From Lachnospira sp. UBA3212 (GTDB lineage: Bacteria; Bacillota; Clostridia; Lachnospirales; Lachnospiraceae): a DNA stretch of 47,782 bases. The stretch spans positions 1-47,782 of the forward strand of contig DEWK01000021.1 in the NCBI GenBank assembly GCA_002363615.1, read 5' to 3'. The position numbers and the translations under genes were made by a program. Below are positions 15,169 through 23,799 of the stretch, piece by piece. The first letter of the stretch is position 1. Each line of letters opens with the position of its first letter. A model generated the notes under the pieces. It did no database searches. It was not told the DNA's origin and saw only the letters and a list, made by a program, of their open reading frames with translations.

Positions 15169-16614
15169 ATGTTACCAGATAATTACACGGTAAAAATGAA
15201 TGAACATACAAATTTGTTAGAGTTAGAAGAGCAGATTTATCATTTGGTAGAAAATGATGAGCCAAACGTTTATCGTAATCTTTTCCCGTATGATGAGGTT
15301 CCGAAGATTGCTTTTAATAACCGGGTAGTTCCCAATGATATGCCAGAGGATATTTGGATCACTGATACCACCTTCCGAGATGGTCAACAGTCCAGAGAAC
15401 CATATACAACGGAACAGATTGTTCATATTTATGATGCCTTTCATCGTTTAGGAGGACCAAAGGGGATTATCCGTCAAAGCGAATTTTTCCTTTATAGTAA
15501 AAAAGATCGTGATGCGGTTGATAAGTGTTTAGAAAGGGGCTATCAGTTCCCGGAAGTTACTAGTTGGATTCGTGCCAGCAAGAAGGACTTTGAATTGGTT
15601 CGTGATCTGGGACTTCGTGAAACAGGTATCCTGGTTTCATGTTCCGATTATCACATTTTTTATAAATTAAGAATGACTAGAAAAGAATGCATGGAACATT
15701 ATCTTTCAGTGATTCGAGAATGCTTAGAATGTGGGATTTCTCCTAGATGTCACTTGGAGGATATTACCCGTTCCGATATTCATGGTTTTGTACTTCCTTT
15801 CTGTATTGAACTTATGAAACTTCAGGATGAATATGGTATTCCGGTGAAGATTCGTGCCTGTGATACCATGGGATATGGAGTAAACTTCTCAGGTGCCGTT
15901 ATTCCAAGATCGGTTCAAGGAATCATTTATGCCTTAAATAAACATGCAGGGGTACCTTCTAAGCAGTTAGAGTGGCATGGTCATAACGATTTTTATAAGG
16001 CGGTTACTAATTCCACCACAGCCTGGTTATATGGATGTTCGGCCGTAAATTGTTCTTTATTTGGAATCGGTGAAAGAACCGGTAATACCCCATTAGAGGC
16101 TATGGTCTTTGAGTATGCACAGTTAAAGGGTAGCTTAGATGGTATGGATCCTACCGTGATTACAGAACTTGCCGAATATTTTAAGACGGAAATCGGCTAT
16201 GAAATTCCACCAAGAACACCATTTGTTGGTAAGAACTTTAATGTGACAAGAGCAGGAATTCATGCAGATGGCCTCTTGAAAAATGAAGAGATTTATAATA
16301 TCTTTGATACAGAGAAGATTTTAAATCGTCCGGTACTTGTAGCAGTTTCTAAAACCTCCGGACTTGCAGGAATTGCCCATTGGATTAACACTTATTATAA
16401 AATCCCTAAGAATCGTTGGGTCAATAAAAAATCTCCATTGATTCATGAGGTGAAAAAATTGGTAGATGGAGAATATGAGTCTGGAAGAGTAACTGTTATT
16501 ACGGATCATGAGCTGGTAGAGATGATTGCCAAGTCTTGTGAGAAATTAAATCTTCCTTTGCCTGGTACAGGTCATTTTCTAGATGATATTGAAAGTCAGG
16601 GACTTCTTGATTAA
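15169..16614 (+). CDS. DRE-TIM metallolyase, putative Re-citrate synthase or homocitrate synthase-like
   Basis: A member of the isopropylmalate/homocitrate synthase superfamily, which condenses acetyl-CoA with a 2-oxoacid. It has 481 residues. The TIM-barrel signature reads DTTFRDGQQSREPYTTEQ near residue 66, and the metal-binding HxH is WHGHNDFY near residue 271. The Cys/Gly-rich loop CSLFGIGERTGNTPLEA follows. The C-terminal part lacks the long LeuA regulatory domain of true isopropylmalate synthases, and no leu or lys genes are near. Re-citrate synthases of clostridia belong to this branch, and icd lies nearby, so citrate synthesis for glutamate supply is a reasonable guess. GGAGG lies 7 nt before the ATG. 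Superfamily firm, substrate inferred. Confidence 0.75.
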   Translation: MLPDNYTVKMNEHTNLLELEEQIYHLVENDEPNVYRNLFPYDEVPKIAFNNRVVPNDMPEDIWITDTTFRDGQQSREPYTTEQIVHIYDAFHRLGGPKGIIRQSEFFLYSKKDRDAVDKCLERGYQFPEVTSWIRASKKDFELVRDLGLRETGILVSCSDYHIFYKLRMTRKECMEHYLSVIRECLECGISPRCHLEDITRSDIHGFVLPFCIELMKLQDEYGIPVKIRACDTMGYGVNFSGAVIPRSVQGIIYALNKHAGVPSKQLEWHGHNDFYKAVTNSTTAWLYGCSAVNCSLFGIGERTGNTPLEAMVFEYAQLKGSLDGMDPTVITELAEYFKTEIGYEIPPRTPFVGKNFNVTRAGIHADGLLKNEEIYNIFDTEKILNRPVLVAVSKTSGLAGIAHWINTYYKIPKNRWVNKKSPLIHEVKKLVDGEYESGRVTVITDHELVEMIAKSCEKLNLPLPGTGHFLDDIESQGLLD

Positions 16615-16627
16615 TGGAGGATAAATG

Positions 16628-17308
16628 ATGGCTGATAATAATCAACTTGGATTGTCGGACAAGTACTCTCTTCGTGGGCGGGTCTTTGATACCATACGTG
16701 ATCGGATTATTTCCGGAGAATATCCCAATGATATGGAACTTAGGGAATTAACCTTGGCAAAAGAATTTAATGTGAGTCGAACCCCAATCCGAGAGGCCTT
16801 GCGTCAGTTGGAGTTAGAGGGATTGGTTAATATTATCCCTAATAAGGGTGCCTATGTGATTGGAATTACCAAACGGGATATTATTGATATTTATTATATG
16901 AGATCTTTGTTAGAAGGGCTTTGTGCAAAGATGGCCGTTCACAATATTACCGAAGAACAGTTGCAAGATTTGGAGGAGAATATTGATCTTTCAGAATTTG
17001 CGCTTTCTAAAAAAAGAATGGATCATGTGGTAGATTTAGATAATGAATTTCACGACCTACTTTATCGGGCCTCAAATTCTAGAATGCTGCATAGGACCTT
17101 AAGTGATTTTCATCAATATTTAGAGCCTTTGCGAAAGAAATCCCTTTCTGATTCTGAGCGTGTTTCCAATACCATTGATGAGCATAGAAAGATTGTGGAA
17201 GCTATAAAAAACAAGGATGAAAAAAAGGCGTATGATCTTGCCAATGGACATATTTTAAAATCTATTGATAATCTGGAAAATAAGCATCTTCTTTCAGGAA
17301 ATTCATGA
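16628..17308 (+). CDS. GntR-family regulator, FCD branch
   Basis: A transcription factor of 226 residues. The N-terminal winged helix-turn-helix is typical: LRELTLAKEFNVSRTPIREA near residues 37-56, with the GntR hallmark SRTPIREALRQLE. The C-terminal all-helical FCD domain carries the metal-site pattern Asp...His with later His residues (DNEFHDLLY, DEHRKIVEAI, NGHILKS), so it probably senses an organic acid. Two ATG codons stand in tandem at 16625 and 16628; GGAGG lies 7 nt before the second, which I chose. It follows the acyltransferase gene by 13 bases and must be cotranscribed. The palindrome in the operon promoter is its likely binding site. A citrate or related acid as effector is a guess. 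Confidence 0.9.
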   Translation: MADNNQLGLSDKYSLRGRVFDTIRDRIISGEYPNDMELRELTLAKEFNVSRTPIREALRQLELEGLVNIIPNKGAYVIGITKRDIIDIYYMRSLLEGLCAKMAVHNITEEQLQDLEENIDLSEFALSKKRMDHVVDLDNEFHDLLYRASNSRMLHRTLSDFHQYLEPLRKKSLSDSERVSNTIDEHRKIVEAIKNKDEKKAYDLANGHILKSIDNLENKHLLSGNS

Positions 17309-17355
17309 TACAGGAAAAGATTCCAAAGACTGGTAAGTAAGTCTTATCATAGAAA

Positions 17356-17392
17356 ATGAGCGCTATCGTAAATAACGATGGCGCTCATTTTT
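17356..17392. terminator. Bidirectional terminator between gntR and the ABC-F gene
   Basis: A 14-bp stem with one G-T pair (17356-17369 with 17375-17388), a 5-nt loop, TTTTT on the plus strand and AAAA before it for the other strand. The ABC-F stop codon lies at 17391. Confidence 0.88.
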
Positions 17393-19313
17393 ATGCTTCT
17401 TGGGATAGCTCTTCCCATTTTTCATAGAGTTCTTCTAATACCTGATCATTGGCGGTTTTCTTTTTGTTTAATTCTGAAAGTTTACCAATATTGGTGGCAA
17501 TTTCCGGCTTACACATTTCTTCTTCAAGACCAGCGTTTTCTTCCTCTAAAACGCTGATTTTTTCTTCTATACTTTTAATCTGATTGTGAATCTTACGAAT
17601 TCTTGCCTGTTCTTCTTTTTGGCTCTTCCAGTCAGCCTTAGATGCAGAATCGGTCAGGTCTGATTTTGGGAGTTCTTTTGTTTCTTCTTTCAGGTAAAGC
17701 TTTGATAGTTCTTCCACTTTCTCAAGGTAGTAATCGTAATTTCCAATATAATTAATCAAGGTTTTTCCTTTCAGTTCAATGATTCTTGTGGCAGTTTGAT
17801 TAATAAAGTAACGGTCATGAGAAACATATAAAACTGTTCCGGTATAGTGGTTAAGAGCATATTCCAAGGCTTCCTTAGATACCATATCCAGGTGATTGGT
17901 TGGCTCATCTAAAATTAGAAAATTAGCATTGGAAAGCATCAGCTTTGCCAGAGAAACACGGCCTCGTTCTCCACCCGATAGGTCTTTGATCTGTTTAAAT
18001 ACATCTTCCTCTGTAAATAAAAATGCAGAAAGCATGGTGCGAATCTGGGTATTGGTTAAATTTGGATAGTCATCGGAGATTTCATCAAAGATGGTCTTTT
18101 CCATGTGTAGGACGTGGTGTTCCTGGTCGTAATATCCAACGGATACATTAGCACCTAGGGAGATCTTTCCGGAATCGGCAGGTATCAGTTCATTAATGAT
18201 TTTTAAAATAGTTGTTTTGCCGGTTCCATTATCGCCGATCAGAGCAAGGCGTTCACCTCGTTTGATTTCAAAGGAAAGATTATGAAAAAGTTCTTTGTTA
18301 TCAAAGGATTTTGAAAGTTCTTCCACGGTAAGAACGTCATTGCCACTGGTGATTTGAGGTTCTAGATGAAATTTCATAGAACGTCTCTGGCTAATCGGTT
18401 TTTTTAAGACGTCAATTTTATCTAACATCTTTTGACGGCTTTCCGCACGTTTAATTGATTTTTCACGATTAAATTGCTTTAATTTATTAATAACCGCTTC
18501 CTGATGTTTGATTTCCGCCTGTTGGTTTTCATAGGCCTTTGCAAGGCTTTCTTGGATGATTTCTTTTTTCATGGTGTAGTCAGAATAGTTACCGGTAAAA
18601 CTGGTAGCGGTAGCATCTTCTAATTCAATGACTTTATTCACAATTTTATTAATAAAATAACGGTCATGAGAAACCACAATAACACAACCCTTATAATTTA
18701 ATAAAAAGTTTTCTAACCAAGCCACAGAAGCGATATCCAAGTGATTGGTAGGCTCATCTAAAAGGATGATTTCAGGCTTAGATAGCAGGAGTTTGGCGAG
18801 GGCTACACGGGTTTTTTGACCTCCCGAAAGGGCATTAATGGGTTGTTGGTAATCAACTTCTGTAAAACCAAGTCCCTTAAGGACTCCAGAAACCTGACTC
18901 TTATAGGTGTAGCCTCCGTCTAAATCAAATTGGCCAGAAAGGGTCTCATAATCGGCTAGGAGCCTGGTTAACTGTTCTCCAGATAATTTATTCATATCCT
19001 CTTCCATTTGACGAAGTTTTTGTTCTAAATCCAATAAATCCTGACGAACATGATAAACTTCGTTGTAAATGGTTTGATTGCTGTCTAATTCCTGATGTTG
19101 AGCAAGATATCCGATTTTGCAATCCTTGGCTAGGGTAACTTGTCCGGAATCAGCGGGGATAAGCCCCATAATAATTTTTAATAGCGTTGATTTTCCGGCA
19201 CCATTTACGCCTACGATGGCGGCTTTGTCGTTGGCTTCTACGTGAAAACTCACATCTACTAAAACGTCGCCGGTAACGTATGATTTGTTGATTTTATTAC
19301 AGGATAAGATCAT
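17391..19313 (-). CDS. ydiF: ABC-F ATPase, YdiF-like
   Basis: A soluble ATPase of the ABC-F class with two ABC domains and no membrane part; such proteins act on the ribosome. It has 640 residues. Domain 1 has Walker A GVNGAGKST near residue 37 and signature LSGGQKTRVALAKLLL. Domain 2 has GDNGTGKTT and LSGGERGRVSLAKL. Both have LLDEPTNHLD-type Walker B motifs. The linker is the charged helical PtIM segment (KAYENQQAEIKHQE). After domain 2 comes a Glu/Lys-rich coiled coil from about residue 540, as in YdiF and Uup. The ATG at 19313 has AAGGAA 8 nt upstream. The head-to-head neighbour is rex; ydiF and rex are also close in Bacillus subtilis. The gene name is by similarity and context. Confidence 0.85.
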   Translation of the reverse strand: MILSCNKINKSYVTGDVLVDVSFHVEANDKAAIVGVNGAGKSTLLKIIMGLIPADSGQVTLAKDCKIGYLAQHQELDSNQTIYNEVYHVRQDLLDLEQKLRQMEEDMNKLSGEQLTRLLADYETLSGQFDLDGGYTYKSQVSGVLKGLGFTEVDYQQPINALSGGQKTRVALAKLLLSKPEIILLDEPTNHLDIASVAWLENFLLNYKGCVIVVSHDRYFINKIVNKVIELEDATATSFTGNYSDYTMKKEIIQESLAKAYENQQAEIKHQEAVINKLKQFNREKSIKRAESRQKMLDKIDVLKKPISQRRSMKFHLEPQITSGNDVLTVEELSKSFDNKELFHNLSFEIKRGERLALIGDNGTGKTTILKIINELIPADSGKISLGANVSVGYYDQEHHVLHMEKTIFDEISDDYPNLTNTQIRTMLSAFLFTEEDVFKQIKDLSGGERGRVSLAKLMLSNANFLILDEPTNHLDMVSKEALEYALNHYTGTVLYVSHDRYFINQTATRIIELKGKTLINYIGNYDYYLEKVEELSKLYLKEETKELPKSDLTDSASKADWKSQKEEQARIRKIHNQIKSIEEKISVLEEENAGLEEEMCKPEIATNIGKLSELNKKKTANDQVLEELYEKWEELSQEA

Positions 19314-19362
19314 GTTTATTATTCCTTCCCTATTTGTCAAATGAAGTGTTTAAAGTACAGTA

Positions 19363-19391
19363 ATTATAGATGAAAGGGTCTTCTTCGTCAA
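19363..19391 (-). promoter_or_regulatory. Promoter of the ABC-F gene
   Basis: On the minus strand, TTGACG (19386-19391), a 17-bp spacer and TATAAT (19363-19368). Confidence 0.75.
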
Positions 19392-19413
19392 TCCGGAAAA
19401 GCTAGACAAAAGT

Positions 19414-19442
19414 TTGACAGTAATTTAAGATTTTACTATAAT
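19414..19442 (+). promoter_or_regulatory. Promoter of the rex operon
   Basis: TTGACA (19414-19419), a 17-bp spacer and TATAAT (19437-19442), a full consensus match. I see no clear TTGTTAA-type Rex site across it. Confidence 0.85.
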
Positions 19443-19484
19443 AAAACACAGAGTAATTCATGGGCGTAGACCGGAGGTAGTCAT

Positions 19485-20132
19485 TTGCAGAAGGCGATTT
19501 CACAAGCGGTAATCAAGCGATTACCACGTTATTATAGATATCTTGGAGAACTAATGGATGAAGGAATTGAGCGTATTTCTTCTTCTGAATTAAGTCAAAG
19601 AATGAAGGTAACGGCATCTCAGATTCGTCAGGACCTTAATAATTTCGGAGGCTTTGGTCATCAGGGATATGGTTATCATGTTCCAACCCTGTATAATGAA
19701 ATTGGAAATCTTTTAGGGGTGAATGATCACCATAATATGATTATTATTGGGGCTGGTAACTTAGGAAGAGCCCTGGCAAACTATGAGAATTTTTCTAAGC
19801 GTGGAACCAGCATTATCGGGGTATTTGATAATGATCCTTCGGTAATTGGAAGTGTAACCGGAAAACATCAAATTAAGGATATTAAAGGGGTAGAAGCTTT
19901 CGTAAAGGAACACGGGGTAGATATTGCTGCAATCTGTATTCCGAAAAGTGCAGCCGGAGAAGTGGCTAAGAATTTAGCCGGCTTAGGTGTAAGAGCATTT
20001 TGGAATTTTTCTCATATGGATCTGGAATTACCGGAGGAATACATTGTAGAGAATGTTCATTTGTCAGAAAGCCTAATGCAGATCTCCTATATGATTCAAG
20101 ATCAAGATAAAAAAAGAGAGAAAGACAAGTAG
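19485..20132 (+). CDS. rex: Redox-sensing transcriptional repressor Rex
   Basis: A repressor that senses the NADH/NAD+ ratio and releases its targets when NADH is high, usually fermentation and electron-transfer genes. It has 215 residues. The N-terminal winged helix reads SSSELSQRMKVTASQIRQDL, followed by the Gly/Tyr-rich turn FGGFGHQGYGY. A Rossmann site, GAGNLGRAL, lies near residue 89, and IGVFDNDP follows. The C-terminal helix would swap between subunits. The start is TTG at 19485, with GGAGG 7 nt upstream. It is first in a run with the NAD(P)HX repair gene, 12 bases apart, which suggests joint expression of NAD(H) sensing and repair. Confidence 0.95.
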   Translation: MQKAISQAVIKRLPRYYRYLGELMDEGIERISSSELSQRMKVTASQIRQDLNNFGGFGHQGYGYHVPTLYNEIGNLLGVNDHHNMIIIGAGNLGRALANYENFSKRGTSIIGVFDNDPSVIGSVTGKHQIKDIKGVEAFVKEHGVDIAAICIPKSAAGEVAKNLAGLGVRAFWNFSHMDLELPEEYIVENVHLSESLMQISYMIQDQDKKREKDK

Positions 20133-20144
20133 ACGGAGGGATAC

Positions 20145-21647
20145 ATGAAACGTATAATTCCTGGAAGCAAAATGAAAGAAGTGGATGCATATACCATTGA
20201 CCAGGTGGGAATACCTTCCTTGGTTTTAATGGAACGGGCAGCATACACTTCTTTTTTTTATTTGCATCAGTGGTATGAAAAGAATAGTCAAAGACCTGTT
20301 TTAATTCTAGTAGGAGGAGGAAATAATGGTGCGGATGGATTAGCTATAGCCAGAATGTTTTTTCTTTCTGGAATTCAGGTTCATGTTCTGGTTCTGTCAG
20401 AAGGGAAGAAAAGTGAACAGTGGTTAAGGCAGGAGGACATCCTAAAGAATCTAGGGTTCGATTCTTTTTACTATAACCTTAAGGAGGTAAATCTTTCGGC
20501 CTACGATCTAATGGTGGATGGAATATTTGGGGTAGGGCTTTCCAGACAGGTGGAAGGCAGATATGCAGAAGCGATTCTTGCGGTAAATGATGCCAAGAAG
20601 ACTTACGGAACCTATCTTGCGGCGATTGATATTCCCTCCGGCCTAGATGGAGATAGTGGAAAAGTGATGGGCTGTGTTTTGGATTGTGACATCACTTTTA
20701 CCATGGGTGTGTATAAGACGGGACTCTTATTACATCCCGGTTGCCAGTACTGTGGAAAAGTTGTGGTTTGTGAAATCGGATTAGCGCCAAAGGCTTATGA
20801 TTTGTGGGACGAGACCCTTTATACCTATGAGGAAAAGGATCTGGATTTGCTTTACAAGAGAAGTGAAGATACCAATAAGGGTTCCTACGGAAAAATCCTA
20901 ATCCTTGCCGGTTCAGAGACTATGTTTGGAGCCGCTTATTTTAGTGGAATGGCTGCATATCTTTCCGGGGGAGGACTGGTGCAAATCTATACTCCAAAAA
21001 ACAATAAGGAGATTCTTGTGGATAAAATCCCTGAAGCCATTGTATCTACCTATGAAGAGGATTTTGCAGAAAAAATCAAGTGGGCTTCTGTAATCGTTGT
21101 AGGGCCGGGGCTGGGAAAAACGAAAAAGGCGAAAGAGTTATTGGAAATGGTTCTTGATGCCAAGAAACCTTGTGTTATTGATGCGGACGGTCTAAATCTC
21201 TTAAGCGAACATCGGGAATTAATGAAAAAACTAGGACCATTTGCAATCCTTACCCCACATTTAGGAGAGATGGCTCGTTTACAAAACACAAGTATTAAAG
21301 AGATAAAAGGGAATCTTTTAAAAAGTGCTAAGGATTTTGTAAAGGATACCTCTGTGACCTTGGTTTTAAAAGATAGTAGAAGCCTTGTAATCACTAAGAA
21401 TATGATTTATATAAACCAATCCGGTAATGAAGGAATGGGCACTGGAGGAAGTGGAGATGTTCTTTCAGGAATCCTAGGAACCTTTTATCACTGTTACAAA
21501 GACCCACAAATTGCTGCCGCGATGGCTGTATATGTTCATGGGCTCTGTGGGGACCTGGGGAAAAAGAAGTATGGGTCTTATAGCTTAATGGCGCGTCATT
21601 TATTAGAATCTTTGAAAAATCTCTTAGATGATGTTAGAAAAAATTGA
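20145..21647 (+). CDS. nnr: Bifunctional NAD(P)HX epimerase / ADP-dependent dehydratase
   Basis: Repairs hydrated NADH and NADPH: the N-terminal domain epimerises NAD(P)HX, and the C-terminal domain dehydrates the S form using ADP. The protein has 500 residues, the usual size for the fused enzyme. The YjeF-N part carries GGGNNGADGLAIAR near residue 58, and DIPSGLDGDSG near residue 163. The dehydratase part, of the ribokinase-like fold, begins near residue 230. It shows GSYGKILILAGS, VVGPGLGKT, a DADGLNLL site and GTGGSGDVLSGILG. The ribosome site GGAGGG lies 4 nt from the ATG. The pairing with rex fits its job in keeping the NAD pool usable. Confidence 0.94.
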   Translation: MKRIIPGSKMKEVDAYTIDQVGIPSLVLMERAAYTSFFYLHQWYEKNSQRPVLILVGGGNNGADGLAIARMFFLSGIQVHVLVLSEGKKSEQWLRQEDILKNLGFDSFYYNLKEVNLSAYDLMVDGIFGVGLSRQVEGRYAEAILAVNDAKKTYGTYLAAIDIPSGLDGDSGKVMGCVLDCDITFTMGVYKTGLLLHPGCQYCGKVVVCEIGLAPKAYDLWDETLYTYEEKDLDLLYKRSEDTNKGSYGKILILAGSETMFGAAYFSGMAAYLSGGGLVQIYTPKNNKEILVDKIPEAIVSTYEEDFAEKIKWASVIVVGPGLGKTKKAKELLEMVLDAKKPCVIDADGLNLLSEHRELMKKLGPFAILTPHLGEMARLQNTSIKEIKGNLLKSAKDFVKDTSVTLVLKDSRSLVITKNMIYINQSGNEGMGTGGSGDVLSGILGTFYHCYKDPQIAAAMAVYVHGLCGDLGKKKYGSYSLMARHLLESLKNLLDDVRKN

Positions 21648-21672
21648 CGGATTGCCTATTGAGTGCTATATT
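21644..21672 (+). promoter_or_regulatory. Promoter of the CNNM/CBS-yebC-HAD run
   Basis: TTGACG (21644-21649), a 17-bp spacer and TATATT (21667-21672). The -35 overlaps the stop codon of the previous gene. Confidence 0.65.
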
Positions 21673-21710
21673 TATCTTTGACTTTGCATTTTTTAGGAAA
21701 GGAATTTGAT

Positions 21711-23066
21711 ATGGACAGTCACAGTCTAGGACTGATTTTATTTGTTATTTTACTTGTTATATCTTTTATACTCTATGGTTATAAAAGCGCTCTTAGTCAT
21801 CTCACTGAGAATGAATTAGAGCAAGAAGTTGGGGATGGTAATTCCATGGCGGCCTACCAGTTGAAATTTTTGGGAAAACCGTATTTGATTCGGGATACCC
21901 TTTTGTTTATGGTGTTTTTAATGGCTCTTTTGGTGGGATACTATCAACTGGGAGAGTATTCGGATAAATTGTATCGAACCTTCGTTGTCTGGTTTGGTTC
22001 TTATTTAAGCAAGTATGTGCTTAAGGCCCTTATGGTTTTTTCCTATGTTTTTACAGGATTTTATATGGGCTTTATCAGCTTAGGGATTGGAGTGGTTGTT
22101 CCGGGACATTTGGCAGACAAGTATCCAAAGACCTTTCTTAAACTTACTGGATTGGTTCGGGTAATTGTTACTTTTACCTATCCATTTACATGGGCCATTC
22201 GTTTTCTGGCCAGTTTGATTCTTGCTTTGTTTAACGTGGATCCCAAAGAGGATTATGAGAATGTTACGGAAGAAGACATTAAATCCATGGTGATTGAAGG
22301 CCATGAACAAGGAGTTCTTGAGGCCAGCGAAGCTAGAATGATTAATAATATCTTTGAATTTGATGATAAGGATGCTAGAGATATTATGACCCACCGTAAG
22401 TCCATTACAGCTATGGATGGACAGATGACCATTCGAGAGGCCATTGCCTTCATTCGCTTGAATGGAAGATCTAGATTTCCGGTCTTTTATGAAAATATTG
22501 ATAACATTATAGGTGTTATTTATTTTAAAGACCTTATGCTTTTATTCGATAAGGATGATTTAATGGACACACCGGTAAAGGATGTAAAGCAGCTTTTAAG
22601 AAAACCTGTTTTCCTTCCGGAAACCTCTAAGGTAGATGATATGTTCCGTTTGATGCAAAAGGAACATACCCATTTAACGGTGATTGTGGATGAATATGGT
22701 CAAACCTCAGGAATCGTTACCATGGAGGATGTACTGGAGGAAATCGTTGGAAATATCTTTGATGAATATGATGTGGAAGAAAAACATATTCTAAGGCAGA
22801 GAGGGAATGAATTTCTTGTTTCCGGTCAAATTTCTCTGGAGGATTTTTCTAATACCATTGGAATTCCTATTGATAGCGAGGAATATGACACTTTGAATGG
22901 ATATTTAATTTCTAAACTAGATCGAATTCCGGAAGCAGATGAAAAACCCCAGATGAAAATAGATGGTATTCATTATCAGGTATTATCTATTGAAAATAAT
23001 ATTATTTCGAAGGTAAAAGTTATTATTCCTTCGAAGAAAAATAACATAAAGAAAGAGGTAGAGTAA
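21711..23066 (+). CDS. CNNM/HlyC-type membrane protein with CBS pair (CorC_HlyC)
   Basis: A membrane protein of the CNNM/CorC/hemolysin-C group, 451 residues. Members have been linked to magnesium efflux and to cobalt resistance. About the first 185 residues hold four hydrophobic stretches of a DUF21-type domain (LGLILFVILLVISFILYGY is the first). Next come the acidic stretch EDIKSMVIEGHEQGVLEASE and two CBS modules (about 215-330), including DIMTHRKSI and DEYGQTSGIVTMEDVLEEI. A CorC_HlyC domain fills the C-terminus. I chose the ATG at 21711 because AAAGGAA lies about 6 nt upstream; the frame is open 48 bases further, over the promoter. Its stop overlaps the yebC start (TAATG). Confidence 0.88.
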   Translation: MDSHSLGLILFVILLVISFILYGYKSALSHLTENELEQEVGDGNSMAAYQLKFLGKPYLIRDTLLFMVFLMALLVGYYQLGEYSDKLYRTFVVWFGSYLSKYVLKALMVFSYVFTGFYMGFISLGIGVVVPGHLADKYPKTFLKLTGLVRVIVTFTYPFTWAIRFLASLILALFNVDPKEDYENVTEEDIKSMVIEGHEQGVLEASEARMINNIFEFDDKDARDIMTHRKSITAMDGQMTIREAIAFIRLNGRSRFPVFYENIDNIIGVIYFKDLMLLFDKDDLMDTPVKDVKQLLRKPVFLPETSKVDDMFRLMQKEHTHLTVIVDEYGQTSGIVTMEDVLEEIVGNIFDEYDVEEKHILRQRGNEFLVSGQISLEDFSNTIGIPIDSEEYDTLNGYLISKLDRIPEADEKPQMKIDGIHYQVLSIENNIISKVKVIIPSKKNNIKKEVE

Positions 23067-23797
23067 TGTCAGGACATTCAAAATTTGCAAACATCAAACA
23101 TAAGAAAGAGAAAAATGATGCTGCTAAGGGTAAGATTTTTACCATTATCGGTAAGGAAATCGCGGTAGCTGTAAAGGAAGGCGGACCAAATCCGGACACC
23201 AACAACAAACTTCGTGATGTGATTGCTAAGGCTAAATCAAACAACATGCCAAACGATACCATTGAAAGAGGTATTAAGAGAGCAGCCGGAGCAGCTGATG
23301 CTGTTAATTACGAGCAGTTAACTTATGAAGGTTATGGACCAAATGGTACCGCTATTATTGTTGATACCCTTACAGATAACAAGAATCGTACCGCTGCAAA
23401 CGTACGTAGCGCATTTACCAAGGGTGGCGGAAGCATTGGAACCAGTGGTTGCGTATCCTTTATGTTTGACAAGAAGGGTCAGATTATTATTGCAAAAGAA
23501 GAAAACGAAGAAGTTGATGCAGATGAACTTATGATGACAGCCTTAGATGCAGGTGCAGAGGATTTTACAGAGGAAGAGGATTCCTATGTAATTATTACAG
23601 ATCCTGATAACTTTACAGCGGTTCGTGAAGAATTAGAGAAGCAGAATCTTGTTTTTGCTGAAGCTGAAGTTACTATGATTCCTCAGAATTACGTAACCTT
23701 AACTGATGAGGAAGCAATTAAGAAGATGAATAAGCTCTTAGATCTTTTAGATGAGGATGATGACGTTCAGCAGGTTTATCACAACTGGGACGAGTAA
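23066..23797 (+). CDS. yebC: YebC/PmpR/TACO1-family protein
   Basis: A cytosolic protein of the YebC/TACO1 family, 243 residues, the usual length. Members have been described as transcription regulators (PmpR) and more recently as ribosome-associated factors that help translate proline stretches. It begins with the signature MSGHSKFANIKHKKEKNDAA. GGPNPDTNNKLRDVIAKAK and IERGIKRA follow, and the central YEGYGPNGTAIIVDTLTDN is typical. The C-terminus is acidic (LLDLLDEDDDVQ). The start codon overlaps the stop of the CNNM gene by one base, with AAAGAGG before it, so translation is coupled. Confidence 0.95.
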   Translation: MSGHSKFANIKHKKEKNDAAKGKIFTIIGKEIAVAVKEGGPNPDTNNKLRDVIAKAKSNNMPNDTIERGIKRAAGAADAVNYEQLTYEGYGPNGTAIIVDTLTDNKNRTAANVRSAFTKGGGSIGTSGCVSFMFDKKGQIIIAKEENEEVDADELMMTALDAGAEDFTEEEDSYVIITDPDNFTAVREELEKQNLVFAEAEVTMIPQNYVTLTDEEAIKKMNKLLDLLDEDDDVQQVYHNWDE

Positions 23798-23799
23798 TT

